From the NCBI GenBank assembly GCA_902558795.1, contig CACEFI010000002.1, positions 1 to 64,000 of the forward strand: 64,000 nt of DNA, read 5' to 3'. Below the pieces are notes generated by a model that saw only the letters and a program-made list of their open reading frames with translations, made no database searches and had not been told where the DNA came from. The translations under genes were made by a program, and so were the position numbers. Positions 51,027 through 62,411 of the stretch are shown piece after piece; the first letter of the stretch is position 1; each line of letters begins with the position of its first letter. The DNA comes from an uncultured Pelagibacteraceae bacterium (GTDB taxonomy: Bacteria; Pseudomonadota; Alphaproteobacteria; Pelagibacterales; Pelagibacteraceae).

Positions 51027-51485
51027 TTATTGGATTGTATCAGCTGATGTAACGCTGATTGTAATTTCTGCGTCAACTTCAGAGTGTAAAGATACTTTTA
51101 CTTTGAATTTTCCTAGTGATTTAATTTCTTCAACTGGTTGAATCATTGAAGGCTTAATATCAATTTTATTTTCTTCTTGAATTAATTTTGCAATCTCAGT
51201 TGGCTTAACTGAACCATATAGCTCATTGTTTTCAGTACTAAGTTTTTTAACACCATAATCTTTACCATTTATCTGTTCTGAAATTTGTGTTGCTTCTTTT
51301 TTCTTTTCATTATCTTTTTTTGACAAATCTGCTTTTATTTTTTCAACTTCAGAAATATTTTCTTTTGAAGCATATAATGCCTTTTTGTTAGCGATTAAAA
51401 AATTTCTAGCATAACCTCTTTTAACTTCTATCACTTCACCGATAGAACCAATTCTTTTTACGTTTTCTAGTAAAATTACTTTCAT
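51027..51485 (-). CDS. rplI: 50S ribosomal protein L9
   Basis: MKVILLENVKRIGSIGEVIEVKRGYARNFLI. Confidence 0.97.
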   Translation of the reverse strand: MKVILLENVKRIGSIGEVIEVKRGYARNFLIANKKALYASKENISEVEKIKADLSKKDNEKKKEATQISEQINGKDYGVKKLSTENNELYGSVKPTEIAKLIQEENKIDIKPSMIQPVEEIKSLGKFKVKVSLHSEVDAEITISVTSADTIQ

Positions 51486-51486
51486 T

Positions 51487-51759
51487 TTATATTAATGCTA
51501 AATTTCTTGCTCTTTTGATTGAAAGTGACAATTCTCTTTGTTTCTTTTGTGAAACATTCGTAATTCTTGAAGGCAAAATTTTTCCATTCTCAGACATGTA
51601 CTTCTTTAAAAGTCTTACATTTTTATAATCAACTGCAGGAGCACCTTTACCTGAAAGCGGACAAGTTTTCTTAAATTTATATTTATTTGGTTGAAAAATA
51701 CTTAATTTAGCAAAATTGCTTTGTTTACCTTTTTTATTACCACTTTGTCTTTTAGGCAT
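51487..51759 (-). CDS. rpsR: 30S ribosomal protein S18
   Basis: [58 protein letters not shown]. Confidence 0.96.
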   Translation of the reverse strand: MPKRQSGNKKGKQSNFAKLSIFQPNKYKFKKTCPLSGKGAPAVDYKNVRLLKKYMSENGKILPSRITNVSQKKQRELSLSIKRARNLALI

Positions 51760-51761
51760 AA

Positions 51762-52115
51762 TTAATTTTTATAACTTTCTTTTTTGTCATCATCTTCTCT
51801 CTTAGCAAAGTAATTAGCATCAAGATCAAATTTTTTAACTCTAACAGTTAAGTATCTTAATAATTTTTTATCTATAGCTTCATTTTTTTCTAACTCATCT
51901 ATCACGTTACCTTTACCTTTAATTTTGAAGTGAATGTAGCTACCTTTTTTATTTTTTTTAATTAAGTAAGATAAGTTAAGTAAACCCCAATTTTCAGTTT
52001 TAACAATTTCACCTTCATTTTTTTCAACAATTTTAGAATATTTTTCTGTTAATTGCTTAATTTCACTTGGTGAAGTATCTTGTCTAGCTATAATAGTGTG
52101 TTCGTATAAATTCAT
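51762..52115 (-). CDS. rpsF: 30S ribosomal protein S6
   Basis: [29 protein letters not shown]...[22 protein letters not shown]. Confidence 0.95.
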   Translation of the reverse strand: MNLYEHTIIARQDTSPSEIKQLTEKYSKIVEKNEGEIVKTENWGLLNLSYLIKKNKKGSYIHFKIKGKGNVIDELEKNEAIDKKLLRYLTVRVKKFDLDANYFAKREDDDKKESYKN

Positions 52116-52147
52116 TTATGTTCTTTAATAAAAAGTGAGGATATACT

Positions 52148-52176
52148 ATTATAAATGTTCAATTACAATAGTTAAA
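52148..52176 (-). promoter_or_regulatory. Predicted promoter of rpsF-rpsR-rplI
   Basis: Minus strand TTTAAC-17 bp-TATAAT upstream of rpsF. Confidence 0.4.
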
Positions 52177-52202
52177 AAGGCAAAATTAATAGTTTTTTTT
52201 AT

Positions 52203-53129
52203 ATGTTTTCAGTAATTTTTCCAGGTCAAGGATCACAAATTGTTGGTATGGGAAAGGAATTCCATGACAAGTTTGATCTTGTTAAAAATCTATTTAATGA
52301 AGCTGATGATACGCTGAATTTTTCAATATCTAAGCTAATATTAGAGGGACCAAAAGAAGAGCTAGATTTAACAGTAAATACACAACCAGCAATATTTTTA
52401 ATCAGTTATTCAATTTATAATGTGATTAAAAAAGAATTTAATATCAATTTAAATAAAGCAAAATATTTTGCAGGGCATTCTTTAGGTGAATATTCTGCTT
52501 TATCTTGTGCTGGCTATCTAAGTTTTTCAGATACTTTAAAAATTTTAAGAACAAGAGGAGATGCTATGCAAAACTCAGTTCCTAAAGGACAGGGTGGGAT
52601 GATTGCAGTATTAGGCTCAACGGTTGAAACAATTGAAAAAATATTAAAAGATAATCAGCAAAATTTAAATGTTCAAATTGCGAACGATAATTCAGAAGGT
52701 CAGATTGTATTAAGTGGAAAAACAGATGATTTGGATAAGTTGATGGAGATTTTAAAAGAAAATACTATTAAAAATATTAAGTTACCTGTAAGTGCACCTT
52801 TTCACTGTAGTTTAATGAGTAAAGCAACAGATATAATGAACAATGAATTAAATAAATTAAACTTTGATGAAGGCATGAATAAATTGATTTCAAATGTTAC
52901 TGCTGAAGAAATATCAAATACTGATGAGCTAAAGGATTTATTAGTAAAACAAATTGAAAATAGAGTTAGATGGAGAGAAAGTGTGATTAATATGATTAAT
53001 AACGATGTAAATCATTTTATTGAAATAGGCCCAGGTAAAGTGTTATCAGGATTAGTTAAAAGAATTAGCAAAGAAGTAAAAATAAATACTATCAACAATC
53101 AAGAAGATATTGAAGGTTTAGAATTATGA
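52203..53129 (+). CDS. fabD: Malonyl CoA-ACP transacylase
   Basis: FPGQGSQIVGMGKEF, AGHSLGEYSAL. Confidence 0.97.
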   Translation: MFSVIFPGQGSQIVGMGKEFHDKFDLVKNLFNEADDTLNFSISKLILEGPKEELDLTVNTQPAIFLISYSIYNVIKKEFNINLNKAKYFAGHSLGEYSALSCAGYLSFSDTLKILRTRGDAMQNSVPKGQGGMIAVLGSTVETIEKILKDNQQNLNVQIANDNSEGQIVLSGKTDDLDKLMEILKENTIKNIKLPVSAPFHCSLMSKATDIMNNELNKLNFDEGMNKLISNVTAEEISNTDELKDLLVKQIENRVRWRESVINMINNDVNHFIEIGPGKVLSGLVKRISKEVKINTINNQEDIEGLEL

Positions 53130-53863
53130 GTAATTTAAAAAAAAAGAATATTATTGTTACTGGTGCATCTGGCGGAATAGGTAATGCAATAATTAAAAAA
53201 TTAAATGAAGCTGGTGCGAATATTTTAGCTTCGGGAACTAGAATTGAAAAACTAGAAGAACTTAAAAAAAATTTTGAAGGGATTAAAATATTAAAATTTG
53301 ATATATCACAAAGTGATAAAATCGATGAATTTATTGAAAATGCTACAAATGAATTGGGTGGAAGTTTAGACGGTATTGTAAATAACGCTGGTATAACCCA
53401 AGATAATCTTGCAATTAGAATGAGCTTGGATGAGTGGCAAAAAGTTATCAATATTAACCTGACCTCAACCTTCTTAATGAGTAAATTTGCTATTAAAAAG
53501 ATGCTTAAAAATAAATCTGGAAAAATCGTCAATATTACATCAGTTGTTGGTCACACAGGAAACCTAGGGCAAGCAAATTATACAGCATCAAAAGCAGGAA
53601 TTATTGCCATGTCAAAAAGTCTTGCAATAGAATATGCAAAAAAAAACATCAATATAAATTGTATTTCACCAGGATTTATTAAAACAGCAATGACAGATAA
53701 AATTGATGAAAAGTTTAAAGAGATTATAGTATCAAAAATACCATCTGCCCGGCTTGGCGCACCTGATGATATTGCAAATGCTGTATTATTTTTAAGTTCA
53801 GATCAATCTGATTATATAAATGGCGAAACATTACATGTTAATGGGGGCATGTATATGGCTTGA
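53126..53863 (+). CDS. fabG: 3-oxoacyl-ACP reductase
   Basis: IIVTGASGGIGNAI, NNAGITQDNLAIRMSLDEW, ANYTASKAGIIAMSKSLAIEYA. Confidence 0.96.
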   Translation: MSNLKKKNIIVTGASGGIGNAIIKKLNEAGANILASGTRIEKLEELKKNFEGIKILKFDISQSDKIDEFIENATNELGGSLDGIVNNAGITQDNLAIRMSLDEWQKVININLTSTFLMSKFAIKKMLKNKSGKIVNITSVVGHTGNLGQANYTASKAGIIAMSKSLAIEYAKKNININCISPGFIKTAMTDKIDEKFKEIIVSKIPSARLGAPDDIANAVLFLSSDQSDYINGETLHVNGGMYMA

Positions 53864-53912
53864 CAAAATAGCTTTTTAAACTATTAAGAATTTATAACTA
53901 AAAAGGATCAAT

Positions 53913-54152
53913 ATGTCAGATGACGTTTCAAGCAAAGTAAAAAAAATTGTAGCTGATCACTTAGGTATAGATGAAGCAAAGGTAACTGAAGAGTCTAGTT
54001 TTATAGATGATTTAGGAGCTGATAGTTTAGATACAGTTGAGTTAGTGATGGCTTTTGAAGAAGAATTTGGATCTGAAATTTCAGATAGCGAAGCTGAGAA
54101 AATTTTAACTGTAGGTGACGCAGTTAAGTTTATCGAAGGAAAAGCAAACTAA
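53913..54152 (+). CDS. acpP: Acyl carrier protein
   Basis: [25 protein letters not shown]. Confidence 0.98.
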   Translation: MSDDVSSKVKKIVADHLGIDEAKVTEESSFIDDLGADSLDTVELVMAFEEEFGSEISDSEAEKILTVGDAVKFIEGKAN

Positions 54153-54160
54153 TAATTTAA

Positions 54161-54793
54161 ATGCCCTCAGAAAATGATGGCTTAATGATTGTTTTATCCT
54201 CTCCGTCGGGAGCGGGTAAAACCACATTAGTTAAGATGTTATCCAAAATGGATAACTACGAAATCTCTGTATCACATACAACCCGTCAACCAAGACTTAA
54301 CGAGGAAAACAATAAAGACTACTATTTTGTCAATGAAAATGAATTCAAAAGACTGATCAATAATGAAGAGTTTCTTGAATATGCAAAAGTATTTGATAAT
54401 TTTTATGGCACAACTAGAACACCTGTTATTGATAAATTAAACAAAGGTAAAAATGTTTTATTTGATATTGATTGGCAAGGTGCCGACCAGATTAAAAATA
54501 AAAAGTTAGATTATAAATTAGTAACATTTTTTATTTTACCTCCAAGCAAAGAAGTTCTATTTGAAAGACTGTCTAATAGAGACATGAAAGATAAATTAAT
54601 TGCTGAAGAAAGAATGAAGCAATTTGGGAGAGATGTTTTACACTGGATAAACTATGACTATGTAGTGATTAATGATGATTTAGAAAGTTGTTATTCTAAA
54701 ATTACCAATTTAATTAATGCTGAAATTTCTAACGGATCTAAAGACTATGACTCGGAATATATTCGAAGTCATGTCGAAAAATTAACCTCTTAA
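54161..54793 (+). CDS. gmk: Guanylate kinase
   Basis: [34 protein letters not shown]. Confidence 0.96.
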   Translation: MPSENDGLMIVLSSPSGAGKTTLVKMLSKMDNYEISVSHTTRQPRLNEENNKDYYFVNENEFKRLINNEEFLEYAKVFDNFYGTTRTPVIDKLNKGKNVLFDIDWQGADQIKNKKLDYKLVTFFILPPSKEVLFERLSNRDMKDKLIAEERMKQFGRDVLHWINYDYVVINDDLESCYSKITNLINAEISNGSKDYDSEYIRSHVEKLTS

Positions 54794-55567
54794 TTTTTCA
54801 TACTCAATGGTTAATTTATAATAAGTGTCACAATCTATATTTTGAGGTCTTAAATTTAAATCTAAATTAAACTTGTTGAGTAAATCAGTATTTCCATTGA
54901 ATATTTTGTTAAATGGTTTTTTTAGCATCTTTCTTCTTTGACTAAAAAAAATTTGTGTAATTTTTTCTAAATTTAACGGATCTTTAATTTCAACAAATCT
55001 TTTTTTTGGAGTGAAGTGAATTACAGTGCTTTGTATTTTAGGTTTTGGTGAAAAACTTTCAGGTGGAATATCGCAAATTTTAGTTATATTTAGTCTCCAG
55101 TTTGCTAATATCGATAACCTACCATAAGAAGAAGAATTAAATTGAGCTATAATTCTGTCTGCTACTTCTTTTTGAAACATTAAAACAAGGTCAGAAAACC
55201 AATAATCATTTTTTAAGTTTATAATCCATGAACTTAATATTTCAGTTGAAATATTATACGGCAAGTTTCCAAATACTATAATTTTTTTTTTTGATAATGA
55301 GTTTTCATTAAATTTAAGAATATCTTCGTTGTAAATTTTTACTCTTTCATCAGTTATTTCTCTTAAAGATTCTACTAAAAGATTATCTTTTTCAACAAGA
55401 TACATTTTGCTAGGATTATTTTTTAAAATTTCTCTAGTTAAATTTCCTGTTCCAGGACCAACTTCTAAAATTTCCTTATTGGTAATAGGTACTGTGTTAA
55501 TTATCTTGTTTATTATGTTTTTATCAATTAAGAAGTTTTGTCCTAAACTTTTTTTTGCTTTAATCAC
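54782..55567 (-). CDS. rsmA: 16S rRNA (adenine1518/1519-N6)-dimethyltransferase
   Basis: [37 protein letters not shown]. Confidence 0.96.
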   Translation of the reverse strand: MIKAKKSLGQNFLIDKNIINKIINTVPITNKEILEVGPGTGNLTREILKNNPSKMYLVEKDNLLVESLREITDERVKIYNEDILKFNENSLSKKKIIVFGNLPYNISTEILSSWIINLKNDYWFSDLVLMFQKEVADRIIAQFNSSSYGRLSILANWRLNITKICDIPPESFSPKPKIQSTVIHFTPKKRFVEIKDPLNLEKITQIFFSQRRKMLKKPFNKIFNGNTDLLNKFNLDLNLRPQNIDCDTYYKLTIEYEKLRG

Positions 55568-56527
55568 TTAAAAGTCTAAGAATTTTATTGATTTAAACAA
55601 ACTTAAATAGTTAGATTTATTTTTACCAAGCATACTAACATTAGGGCCGTGATCTGGAGAAACTCTTATGAAAGGAAGACCAATAGTAATGTTTATAGCA
55701 TTATATTCATACAGAGTTTTTAGTGGAGTAAGCACTTGATCATGGTACATACCAATTATTATATCAAATTTTTTTCGGATATTTTTTAAAAAAACTGTAT
55801 CAGCTGGAAATGGTCCCTCAATATTATAATTAAGTTTTTTTAATTTTTTTATTGTTGGTAAGATTATTTTTTGATCTTCATTGTAATGATCAATACTTTC
55901 ACAATGCGGATTAAGACCTGTAACACCAATTTTTACTTTCTTGTTAAATTTTTTTTTCCAAAAATTATTTATAAGTTGAACTTTATTCACAATTTCTTTT
56001 TTACTGATTTTTTTTGAAACATATTTAATTGGTAGATGCGTTGTTAATGGACATACGGAAAGATTTTTATTGAAAATTATCATTGCAAATCTCTTTGTAT
56101 TGGTTTTTTTTGCCAAATATTCTGTTACTCCATTAAATCTATTTTTTAAAAAAGTTTTCTTAGAAATAGGTCCGTTAATTAATTTATTACTAACATTATT
56201 TTTAAGTAAATCTATTGCTATATCAAAACAGACTGAAATATACTTATTTGACCTGGATGTAATTTTATCAAACGCTTGATCTTGATTTAAATCTACATCA
56301 ATTAAATTTATTTTTTTTAATTTTTTTTTCCCTTTTATTGCATCTGATATATCAATTAAATTAAAACTTATTTTATTTTTTAAAATTTTAGCTTGATTTA
56401 AAAGTAATTTTTTTGAAGCAATCAGAATAATAGGTGATTTGATTTTTTTTTTTATAACTTTGAAAAAAATTTCAAAAAAAATACTGTTTGGCTCCCCAGC
56501 AACAATTATAATTGGTTTATAATTCAT
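55568..56527 (-). CDS. pdxA: 4-hydroxythreonine-4-phosphate dehydrogenase (divergent)
   Basis: NGPISKKTF, GLNPHCES, PFPADTVF, YHDQVLTPLK, ITIGLPFIRVSPDHGP. Confidence 0.9.
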   Translation of the reverse strand: MNYKPIIIVAGEPNSIFFEIFFKVIKKKIKSPIILIASKKLLLNQAKILKNKISFNLIDISDAIKGKKKLKKINLIDVDLNQDQAFDKITSRSNKYISVCFDIAIDLLKNNVSNKLINGPISKKTFLKNRFNGVTEYLAKKTNTKRFAMIIFNKNLSVCPLTTHLPIKYVSKKISKKEIVNKVQLINNFWKKKFNKKVKIGVTGLNPHCESIDHYNEDQKIILPTIKKLKKLNYNIEGPFPADTVFLKNIRKKFDIIIGMYHDQVLTPLKTLYEYNAINITIGLPFIRVSPDHGPNVSMLGKNKSNYLSLFKSIKFLDF

Positions 56528-57449
56528 TAATGTCTAAATTTTTTTTAATCTTATTAAAGTAAATTTTAGAATACTGGTTTAATTGATTGTTTTTTTCAAA
56601 ATTAATTAATTTTTTTAACTCTTCTTCAATATCTATATCAATCTCAGTATCTCTAATATCGTTAATTTGCAAAATTAAAAAACCACCAGGAACAACAATT
56701 GGTTTTGTAAATTCATTAATTTGTAAATTTTTGATTTCATTTCTGATATTTTTATTAAGAGAATTTTGATTTATCCAATCTAATTTACCTCCAATATTTG
56801 AAGTTGAGGATGTGCTGTATTTAAGAGCCGCATAATCATAGCCTTCATTTTTAATTGTATTACTTATTTCTAAAAATTTTTTATCTAAGTTTTTTAAATT
56901 TGATAATTCAAAAAAAATTTCAGACATAAGATAAGATCTCAAAAACTTGTTATTATTATTTTGTATTTTTTTTTTAAGTTTTTTTTTATCAATTTTAACT
57001 TTTGATGAAAATTTAATTAAAATTAATTCGTTCCACAAAGCTTCAATCTCTAATTTTTTCTTCACATCTTTAAAATTAACACCATTAATGTTAAGATAAT
57101 CTTTAAAGTCATCTAAATTGTTTATGCCAATTCTAGAATAAACATTCAGTAGAATTTGTTCTAAAAATTCTTGAGGTATTTTTGGATTATTAAAATTTTT
57201 ATTTATTTCAATATTTTTTATTTTTTCTTGAATAATTGATCTTTTTGCAAGTTTAATTACATCTTTTTTTTTTGATTTTTTTAAATTTGGATTCAAAGAG
57301 ATTAAATATTTAAATTCATTATTAATATCTAAACTAGTTATTATTTCATTTTCAATTTTTACTAATATTTTATTTTCAAGAGAAATTGCATTTGAGTCAT
57401 AAATAAAAAGAATTAGTGTAAAAAAAACAAAAATTATTTTTTTATTCAT
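56517..57449 (-). CDS. surA: SurA-like peptidyl-prolyl isomerase / chaperone
   Basis: Signal peptide, KILVKIENEIITSLDINNEFKYL, rotamase-like GGKLDWINQNSLNKNIRNEI; between lptD and pdxA. Confidence 0.85.
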   Translation of the reverse strand: MNKKIIFVFFTLILFIYDSNAISLENKILVKIENEIITSLDINNEFKYLISLNPNLKKSKKKDVIKLAKRSIIQEKIKNIEINKNFNNPKIPQEFLEQILLNVYSRIGINNLDDFKDYLNINGVNFKDVKKKLEIEALWNELILIKFSSKVKIDKKKLKKKIQNNNNKFLRSYLMSEIFFELSNLKNLDKKFLEISNTIKNEGYDYAALKYSTSSTSNIGGKLDWINQNSLNKNIRNEIKNLQINEFTKPIVVPGGFLILQINDIRDTEIDIDIEEELKKLINFEKNNQLNQYSKIYFNKIKKNLDINEL

Positions 57450-60164
57450 TTATCTAAACCATCCTTTTAAACCACTTTGACCAGGTGATTTCTTATAAAT
57501 TTCTCTCTCGTATGTTGTAAGAGGAATTAGTGTTATTGAAAAAAATAAATCCTCTGTGGGTTTTAAATCATTGTCTTGATAGAAGCTTTTATTAAATCTT
57601 AATGCTGCTGTTAAACAATCATTTTTATACTCATAGCTTAGATTATAATATTCTGTTAAGTTAATTTTTTTATTCCTTCTGGTAGAAAAACTGAGAGAAG
57701 TATTATCATTAATTTTATATTCTGTAACATTTGAGAGTAAATGAGTTGATCCAATTTCATTTCTTTGTTCAATATAATTAAAAGTTGTTACAAAATTATT
57801 TATTGATATTTCAGTCTCAATTGAGTTTGAATTTATAGTTTTCATGTCGTTATCTAATGAAAAATTGTAGCCTAAATTTACGTTTTCAAATAACGTATTT
57901 TTAATTGATCCAAATATATCTGAATTTTTTCTATTTATTGTTGAACTTATTGGAATATCATCTTCATTTTGATCTCTTAACACTGTTGCAAGTTTAAATT
58001 CCAAATATTTGTCTTTTGTATCTTCTAATTCATTTGTAGACACATTTTTCTCTAGTGGATCAAACTTATAATCCAATCCTAATGTTAGGGATCTTCCAGC
58101 TTCAAAATCATTTGATAAACCAAGTCTATTTATATCAAATACATTTCCCGTTGTAATATTAGCTGATGAACCGCCATGATTATCCATGTTATTTCCTGGA
58201 TTTATTAGAAAAGAAATTTTTGGTGTTAGTGTTTCTCTGATCATATTTTTTGATTTTAATAATGGGAAAGAGCTATTAATTTTTAATGCACTCATTCCAT
58301 CTATTTGCGCTCTTGAGGTATATAGGGCATCATTTTTACCAATAGAATTTAAATTTTTGAAATAAAGGTTAAAATTATTTTTAAAACCTAATTTAGATAT
58401 AAAATCATTAGAGTTATAATTAAGATTATTAGTAACTGTTGTTCTCAAATTGTTTGTGTTTGAAAGCTTGTTGTTACCAGATGAACTAAAATTAAGAGAA
58501 CCACCAATTGAAGTATCATCAATTAAAGATGTAATATTTTTTGAAAAATCATAATAAGGCAAAGTATATTGAAATCTATCACTATGTTTTATTCCTAGAT
58601 TTTCATAGACCTCAAGACCTGTTGTAAGATTTTGGTTTTCTTTATCAAGATAAATTTTAATATTTGAGTTCATTGTTGAGTTGCTACCTGGCATTACAGG
58701 AGTATCAAATAAATTATTTTGAAAAACTTTTAAATACGTATCATTAGTCACTTTTTCAATTTGTGCTTCAAATTTACTTTCTAAATAATTTGGTATATTC
58801 AGATCACTTTTGTAATTAAGAAATAAATGATTAACATTTTTAATTTTATTATCTGTATAAGATTTGTAATCTCTCAGAAAAGCAAAATCTGCAATTAAAT
58901 AGGAGTTTTTATCTTTTTTTCTAAACTCACTTTGTAAAATATATTTTTCTTTTTCAAATTTTGTAAGTTTTTCAAAAAATGTTGGTTTAAATGTTAAATC
59001 TTTATCGTGTCCTAAAGTTTTAAAATAAGGAATGTATAATGATGATCCTAATGTTTCTGAATTGTTAAATTGAGGTTGCAAAAAACCACTTCTTCTCTCT
59101 ACTGTAGGATCAGGATGAAAAAATTTTGGAAAATATAATACTGGCACATCATAAATTTTAAGAATTGCATTCTTATAAATCATATCTTTTCGGATTTTAT
59201 CGTGAGTTATAGTCTGTGCCTTAATACTCCAAGGTGGACAATTATCATTAATTTTACAACTAGTGAAAACTGCATTATTTACTATTGTTTTAGTTTCATC
59301 ACTACTAGATGATGATCCATATAATCGAGGATCTTGATTTTCATCATCGAAGATATTCTTATGAGTTTTAATTTTAGTTTCTTTAGCTATGTGACTTTTA
59401 TCTCTAAAATTAAAAAAACCTTCTGAAAAAAAATATTCATCAGTTTCACTCTGTGCAACTTTTGCTAGAATTTTGACTTTTTCTCCTTTTAAGAGTTCTT
59501 CACTAATATTATATTCAAAATTATCCAGTTTATAAATATTTCCATTATCATCCTTAACGACTGATTTATTTTGAGAGAATAGTTTTTCATTATTTCTCAG
59601 GTAGCTTACATTCTCTGAATTAAATATATATTTTTTTTCTATTAAAGCTTTAGTTTTCCCCTCAGTAAAAATTTTTTCCTGATTTTTAATGTAAGTTGCT
59701 TTGTCAGTAAAGATTGTGGTATCTTTTTCAAAATCTTTTACAATAACATTTTTTTTTGCCTTAAAAATATTGTTTATTTTATCATATTCAAGACTCGATG
59801 CTGTGATAGTATTATTTTCATTTACTGCTTTAGAATTTCCAGATGTAAAAATTTTTTCATCATTCTTAAAGTAAACTACTTTATCAGATGTGATAGTTAC
59901 ATTTTTTGCATCATTTTTATACTCTACATTTCCAATTGCCTCTAAAATATTTGTTATTTTATTATAAAAAAAGTTTTCTGCATAAATTTTGCTTCCATCC
60001 TCAGTACTTGCAGTACCTCCTTTATAACCATTAATTTGGTTTCCTTTTTCTAGAATTTCAATTTCGGTTACATTAAATATAAATGGCTCATTTGCATCTA
60101 CATTTTTTAATAATAGCAAGCAATAAAACAGAACAAATAAAAAATATTTAAATTTATTTTTCAT
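57450..60164 (-). CDS. lptD: LPS-assembly protein LptD
   Basis: OstA-like repeats N-terminally, APTITHDK-type region, PVLYFPKFFHPDPTVERRSGFLQPQF, beta-barrel C-terminus. Confidence 0.92.
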   Translation of the reverse strand: MKNKFKYFLFVLFYCLLLLKNVDANEPFIFNVTEIEILEKGNQINGYKGGTASTEDGSKIYAENFFYNKITNILEAIGNVEYKNDAKNVTITSDKVVYFKNDEKIFTSGNSKAVNENNTITASSLEYDKINNIFKAKKNVIVKDFEKDTTIFTDKATYIKNQEKIFTEGKTKALIEKKYIFNSENVSYLRNNEKLFSQNKSVVKDDNGNIYKLDNFEYNISEELLKGEKVKILAKVAQSETDEYFFSEGFFNFRDKSHIAKETKIKTHKNIFDDENQDPRLYGSSSSSDETKTIVNNAVFTSCKINDNCPPWSIKAQTITHDKIRKDMIYKNAILKIYDVPVLYFPKFFHPDPTVERRSGFLQPQFNNSETLGSSLYIPYFKTLGHDKDLTFKPTFFEKLTKFEKEKYILQSEFRKKDKNSYLIADFAFLRDYKSYTDNKIKNVNHLFLNYKSDLNIPNYLESKFEAQIEKVTNDTYLKVFQNNLFDTPVMPGSNSTMNSNIKIYLDKENQNLTTGLEVYENLGIKHSDRFQYTLPYYDFSKNITSLIDDTSIGGSLNFSSSGNNKLSNTNNLRTTVTNNLNYNSNDFISKLGFKNNFNLYFKNLNSIGKNDALYTSRAQIDGMSALKINSSFPLLKSKNMIRETLTPKISFLINPGNNMDNHGGSSANITTGNVFDINRLGLSNDFEAGRSLTLGLDYKFDPLEKNVSTNELEDTKDKYLEFKLATVLRDQNEDDIPISSTINRKNSDIFGSIKNTLFENVNLGYNFSLDNDMKTINSNSIETEISINNFVTTFNYIEQRNEIGSTHLLSNVTEYKINDNTSLSFSTRRNKKINLTEYYNLSYEYKNDCLTAALRFNKSFYQDNDLKPTEDLFFSITLIPLTTYEREIYKKSPGQSGLKGWFR

Positions 60165-61227
60165 TAATATTTACTAACATTATTAAATTAACCAAGGTTA
60201 AAAAAATTATTGGTGTCCACACAGAAACAATTAATGGAATTTTTTCTGTTGAACCCATTACATTAAATAGATTATTTATATAATAAATCACAACAGAAAA
60301 AAATAAACCAATAACTATCTTAATAATTTTACTATTAGATTTTTTTGTGTTGAACATAATAATTGATGATAGAATTGTCATTATAACTAAAAACAATGGA
60401 TACGTTGCAATTTTATAAATTTGCATGTCAACATCTATAGTAGAATAATTCAATAATTTATAGTTTTGTCTTAAATCAACAAGTTTTAATAATGACAAAG
60501 ATGAAAGATTTGAAAATAAACTTTCGACCCTTTTCTGATTAAAATTAGATTGAAATTTTATTAAATTAACTTTTTGACTAATATTGTTTTTAAAAATTGT
60601 TGCATCATAGATCAACCATTCATTTTTTTTTATATCTATCCTGTCACTATTTATACTCTCAACTAAATTGAACTCACTATCAAAAGTTGATATGAATGTG
60701 TTTGTAAGAAAATTATTGTTTACTTTTGACGAATTTATTATATTTGTTTGGCCATTAACAACATCTTTAATCCATAAGCCATTTTTGTTAATTACAGCTA
60801 AATATCTCTGATCTTCAGAAAATTGCGTTTTAATTTGCAAGTAATAATGCTGCAAATTTGAAGAAAGTGAGTAAAATAAGGTAATGCTTAATACTCCAAT
60901 AATAAAACTGACCAAACTCAAAATTTGAATTATTTTAATATTTTTTAATCCAGAATATTTAAAGATATTTATTTCATCATTATTAAATAATTTTATGAAG
61001 AAAAATTGTGTGCCTATTAAAAAAATAAAAGGAAACATTTCAAAAATTATTGATGGCGAGCTCATAATAGATAAGTAGATTGGATAGAATGAGCTTACTT
61101 CTTTATTACTAAAAAATTCAATCTCTTTAAGAATATTTAGAATAAATACAAGACATATCATAACGAAAAAAACATTTAAAAACGATTTTACAAATCCATT
61201 AACTATAAATTTTGTATATGTCTTCAT
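60154..61227 (-). CDS. lptG: LPS export permease LptG
   Basis: YjgP/YjgQ-type membrane protein, MFPFIFLIGTQFFFIKLFNNDEINIFKYSGLKNIKI; operon position. Confidence 0.88.
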   Translation of the reverse strand: MKTYTKFIVNGFVKSFLNVFFVMICLVFILNILKEIEFFSNKEVSSFYPIYLSIMSSPSIIFEMFPFIFLIGTQFFFIKLFNNDEINIFKYSGLKNIKIIQILSLVSFIIGVLSITLFYSLSSNLQHYYLQIKTQFSEDQRYLAVINKNGLWIKDVVNGQTNIINSSKVNNNFLTNTFISTFDSEFNLVESINSDRIDIKKNEWLIYDATIFKNNISQKVNLIKFQSNFNQKRVESLFSNLSSLSLLKLVDLRQNYKLLNYSTIDVDMQIYKIATYPLFLVIMTILSSIIMFNTKKSNSKIIKIVIGLFFSVVIYYINNLFNVMGSTEKIPLIVSVWTPIIFLTLVNLIMLVNINEK

Positions 61228-62351
61228 TATTTAAAATTTTTATTAATTAAACTTAATTTAAAAATAAAAATTAAGTAAATAATTATAGTTAAAATAATTG
61301 GCAAAAATAAAATTAAAATGTTCCTTAGCAGATCATTGGTTAGATAACCAAGTGAGCTTTCAGATAAAATAATTACTCCAAAACCAATAAAAAAAATTAA
61401 ATATTTATTTTTACTGTATTTAATATTTTCTTTTGAGTTTAAAATTAATAATAAAGAAATTAAAATTAAAACTGGAAGATAAAAGGGATTAATTAATCTT
61501 TTAAATAATTCCTTGTAAATATTTCTTGGATCGTCTTTATAGCAATTTAAAACTTCAATTTTTTTTATGTTTAAAATAGATTGCAAGCAGTGGATTAGAT
61601 TTATTGTTGATAATTCTTGATTTTTTTTGTGAGTAACAAGATGTGAGTCCATATTTGATAGTCCAAAATCCGATTTCGAGAAATTAAAATTTGTAATGTT
61701 TTTACCATTTTGGTTTAATGTCTGACCATCATAAAGAACTAAAATTTTTTTATTACCTTTTAATTCAAAAATTCCTTTTTTTGCAAAAGTAATTTGGAAT
61801 CCTGAGTCTGAGTTGTTTTTTTTGATATATATATTTTTAAATTCATCAAGATTATTTTTTTCCTCTGCATAAATAGTGAGTCCTTTTATAGTATCATTAA
61901 ATTTTTTTGGTTTTATTAAACCCTCAAAATAATCTACATTAGAACTTCTTAATTTTGATCTAGCTAATTCTTGAGATTTTGGCACAAGAATAGAGAGAAG
62001 TATTATCTGTGCAAACATTATTAAAATTGAAATCCAGAAAAAAAATTTTATTACATCTAATTTACTTATGCCATGATTCCAGAAAATAATTAATTCATTG
62101 CTTTCTTCATATTTTATAAATGTATAGGCAAAACTAAAAAAGAGTGCAAAAGGTAAAATTCTACTGATAATTTTTGGAAAATTTAATAATGTATAATTAA
62201 AATAAACAGTATAATTACGACCATCTTCGATCATTATATCTAAAAAATTTACTGCTTGAAAAACCCAAATAATAGTACTGATACCAAATATAGCTAAAAA
62301 GAAAAATGTTAAACAGTCTAATAATAGTTTCCTAAATATAATTTTTTTCAT
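61227..62351 (-). CDS. lptF: LPS export permease LptF
   Basis: YjgP/YjgQ-type membrane protein, ILPFALFFSFAYTFIKYEESNELIIFWNHGISKLDVI. Confidence 0.88.
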   Translation of the reverse strand: MKKIIFRKLLLDCLTFFFLAIFGISTIIWVFQAVNFLDIMIEDGRNYTVYFNYTLLNFPKIISRILPFALFFSFAYTFIKYEESNELIIFWNHGISKLDVIKFFFWISILIMFAQIILLSILVPKSQELARSKLRSSNVDYFEGLIKPKKFNDTIKGLTIYAEEKNNLDEFKNIYIKKNNSDSGFQITFAKKGIFELKGNKKILVLYDGQTLNQNGKNITNFNFSKSDFGLSNMDSHLVTHKKNQELSTINLIHCLQSILNIKKIEVLNCYKDDPRNIYKELFKRLINPFYLPVLILISLLLILNSKENIKYSKNKYLIFFIGFGVIILSESSLGYLTNDLLRNILILFLPIILTIIIYLIFIFKLSLINKNFK

Positions 62352-62411
62352 TGAAATATCTTAATTTAAACAATATATAGCATCCTACTCGTGTAGAGTG
62401 TATTTAAATTT

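Noticed and set aside
53092-53532. 146-aa minus-strand ORF over fabG
   Set aside because: Antisense shadow of fabG with no independent support.
56280-57300. Long A/T homopolymer runs in pdxA/surA as possible phase-variable tracts
   Set aside because: They follow the general Lys/Ile/Phe-rich AT bias over the whole lpt-surA-pdxA region; no frame disruption is seen.
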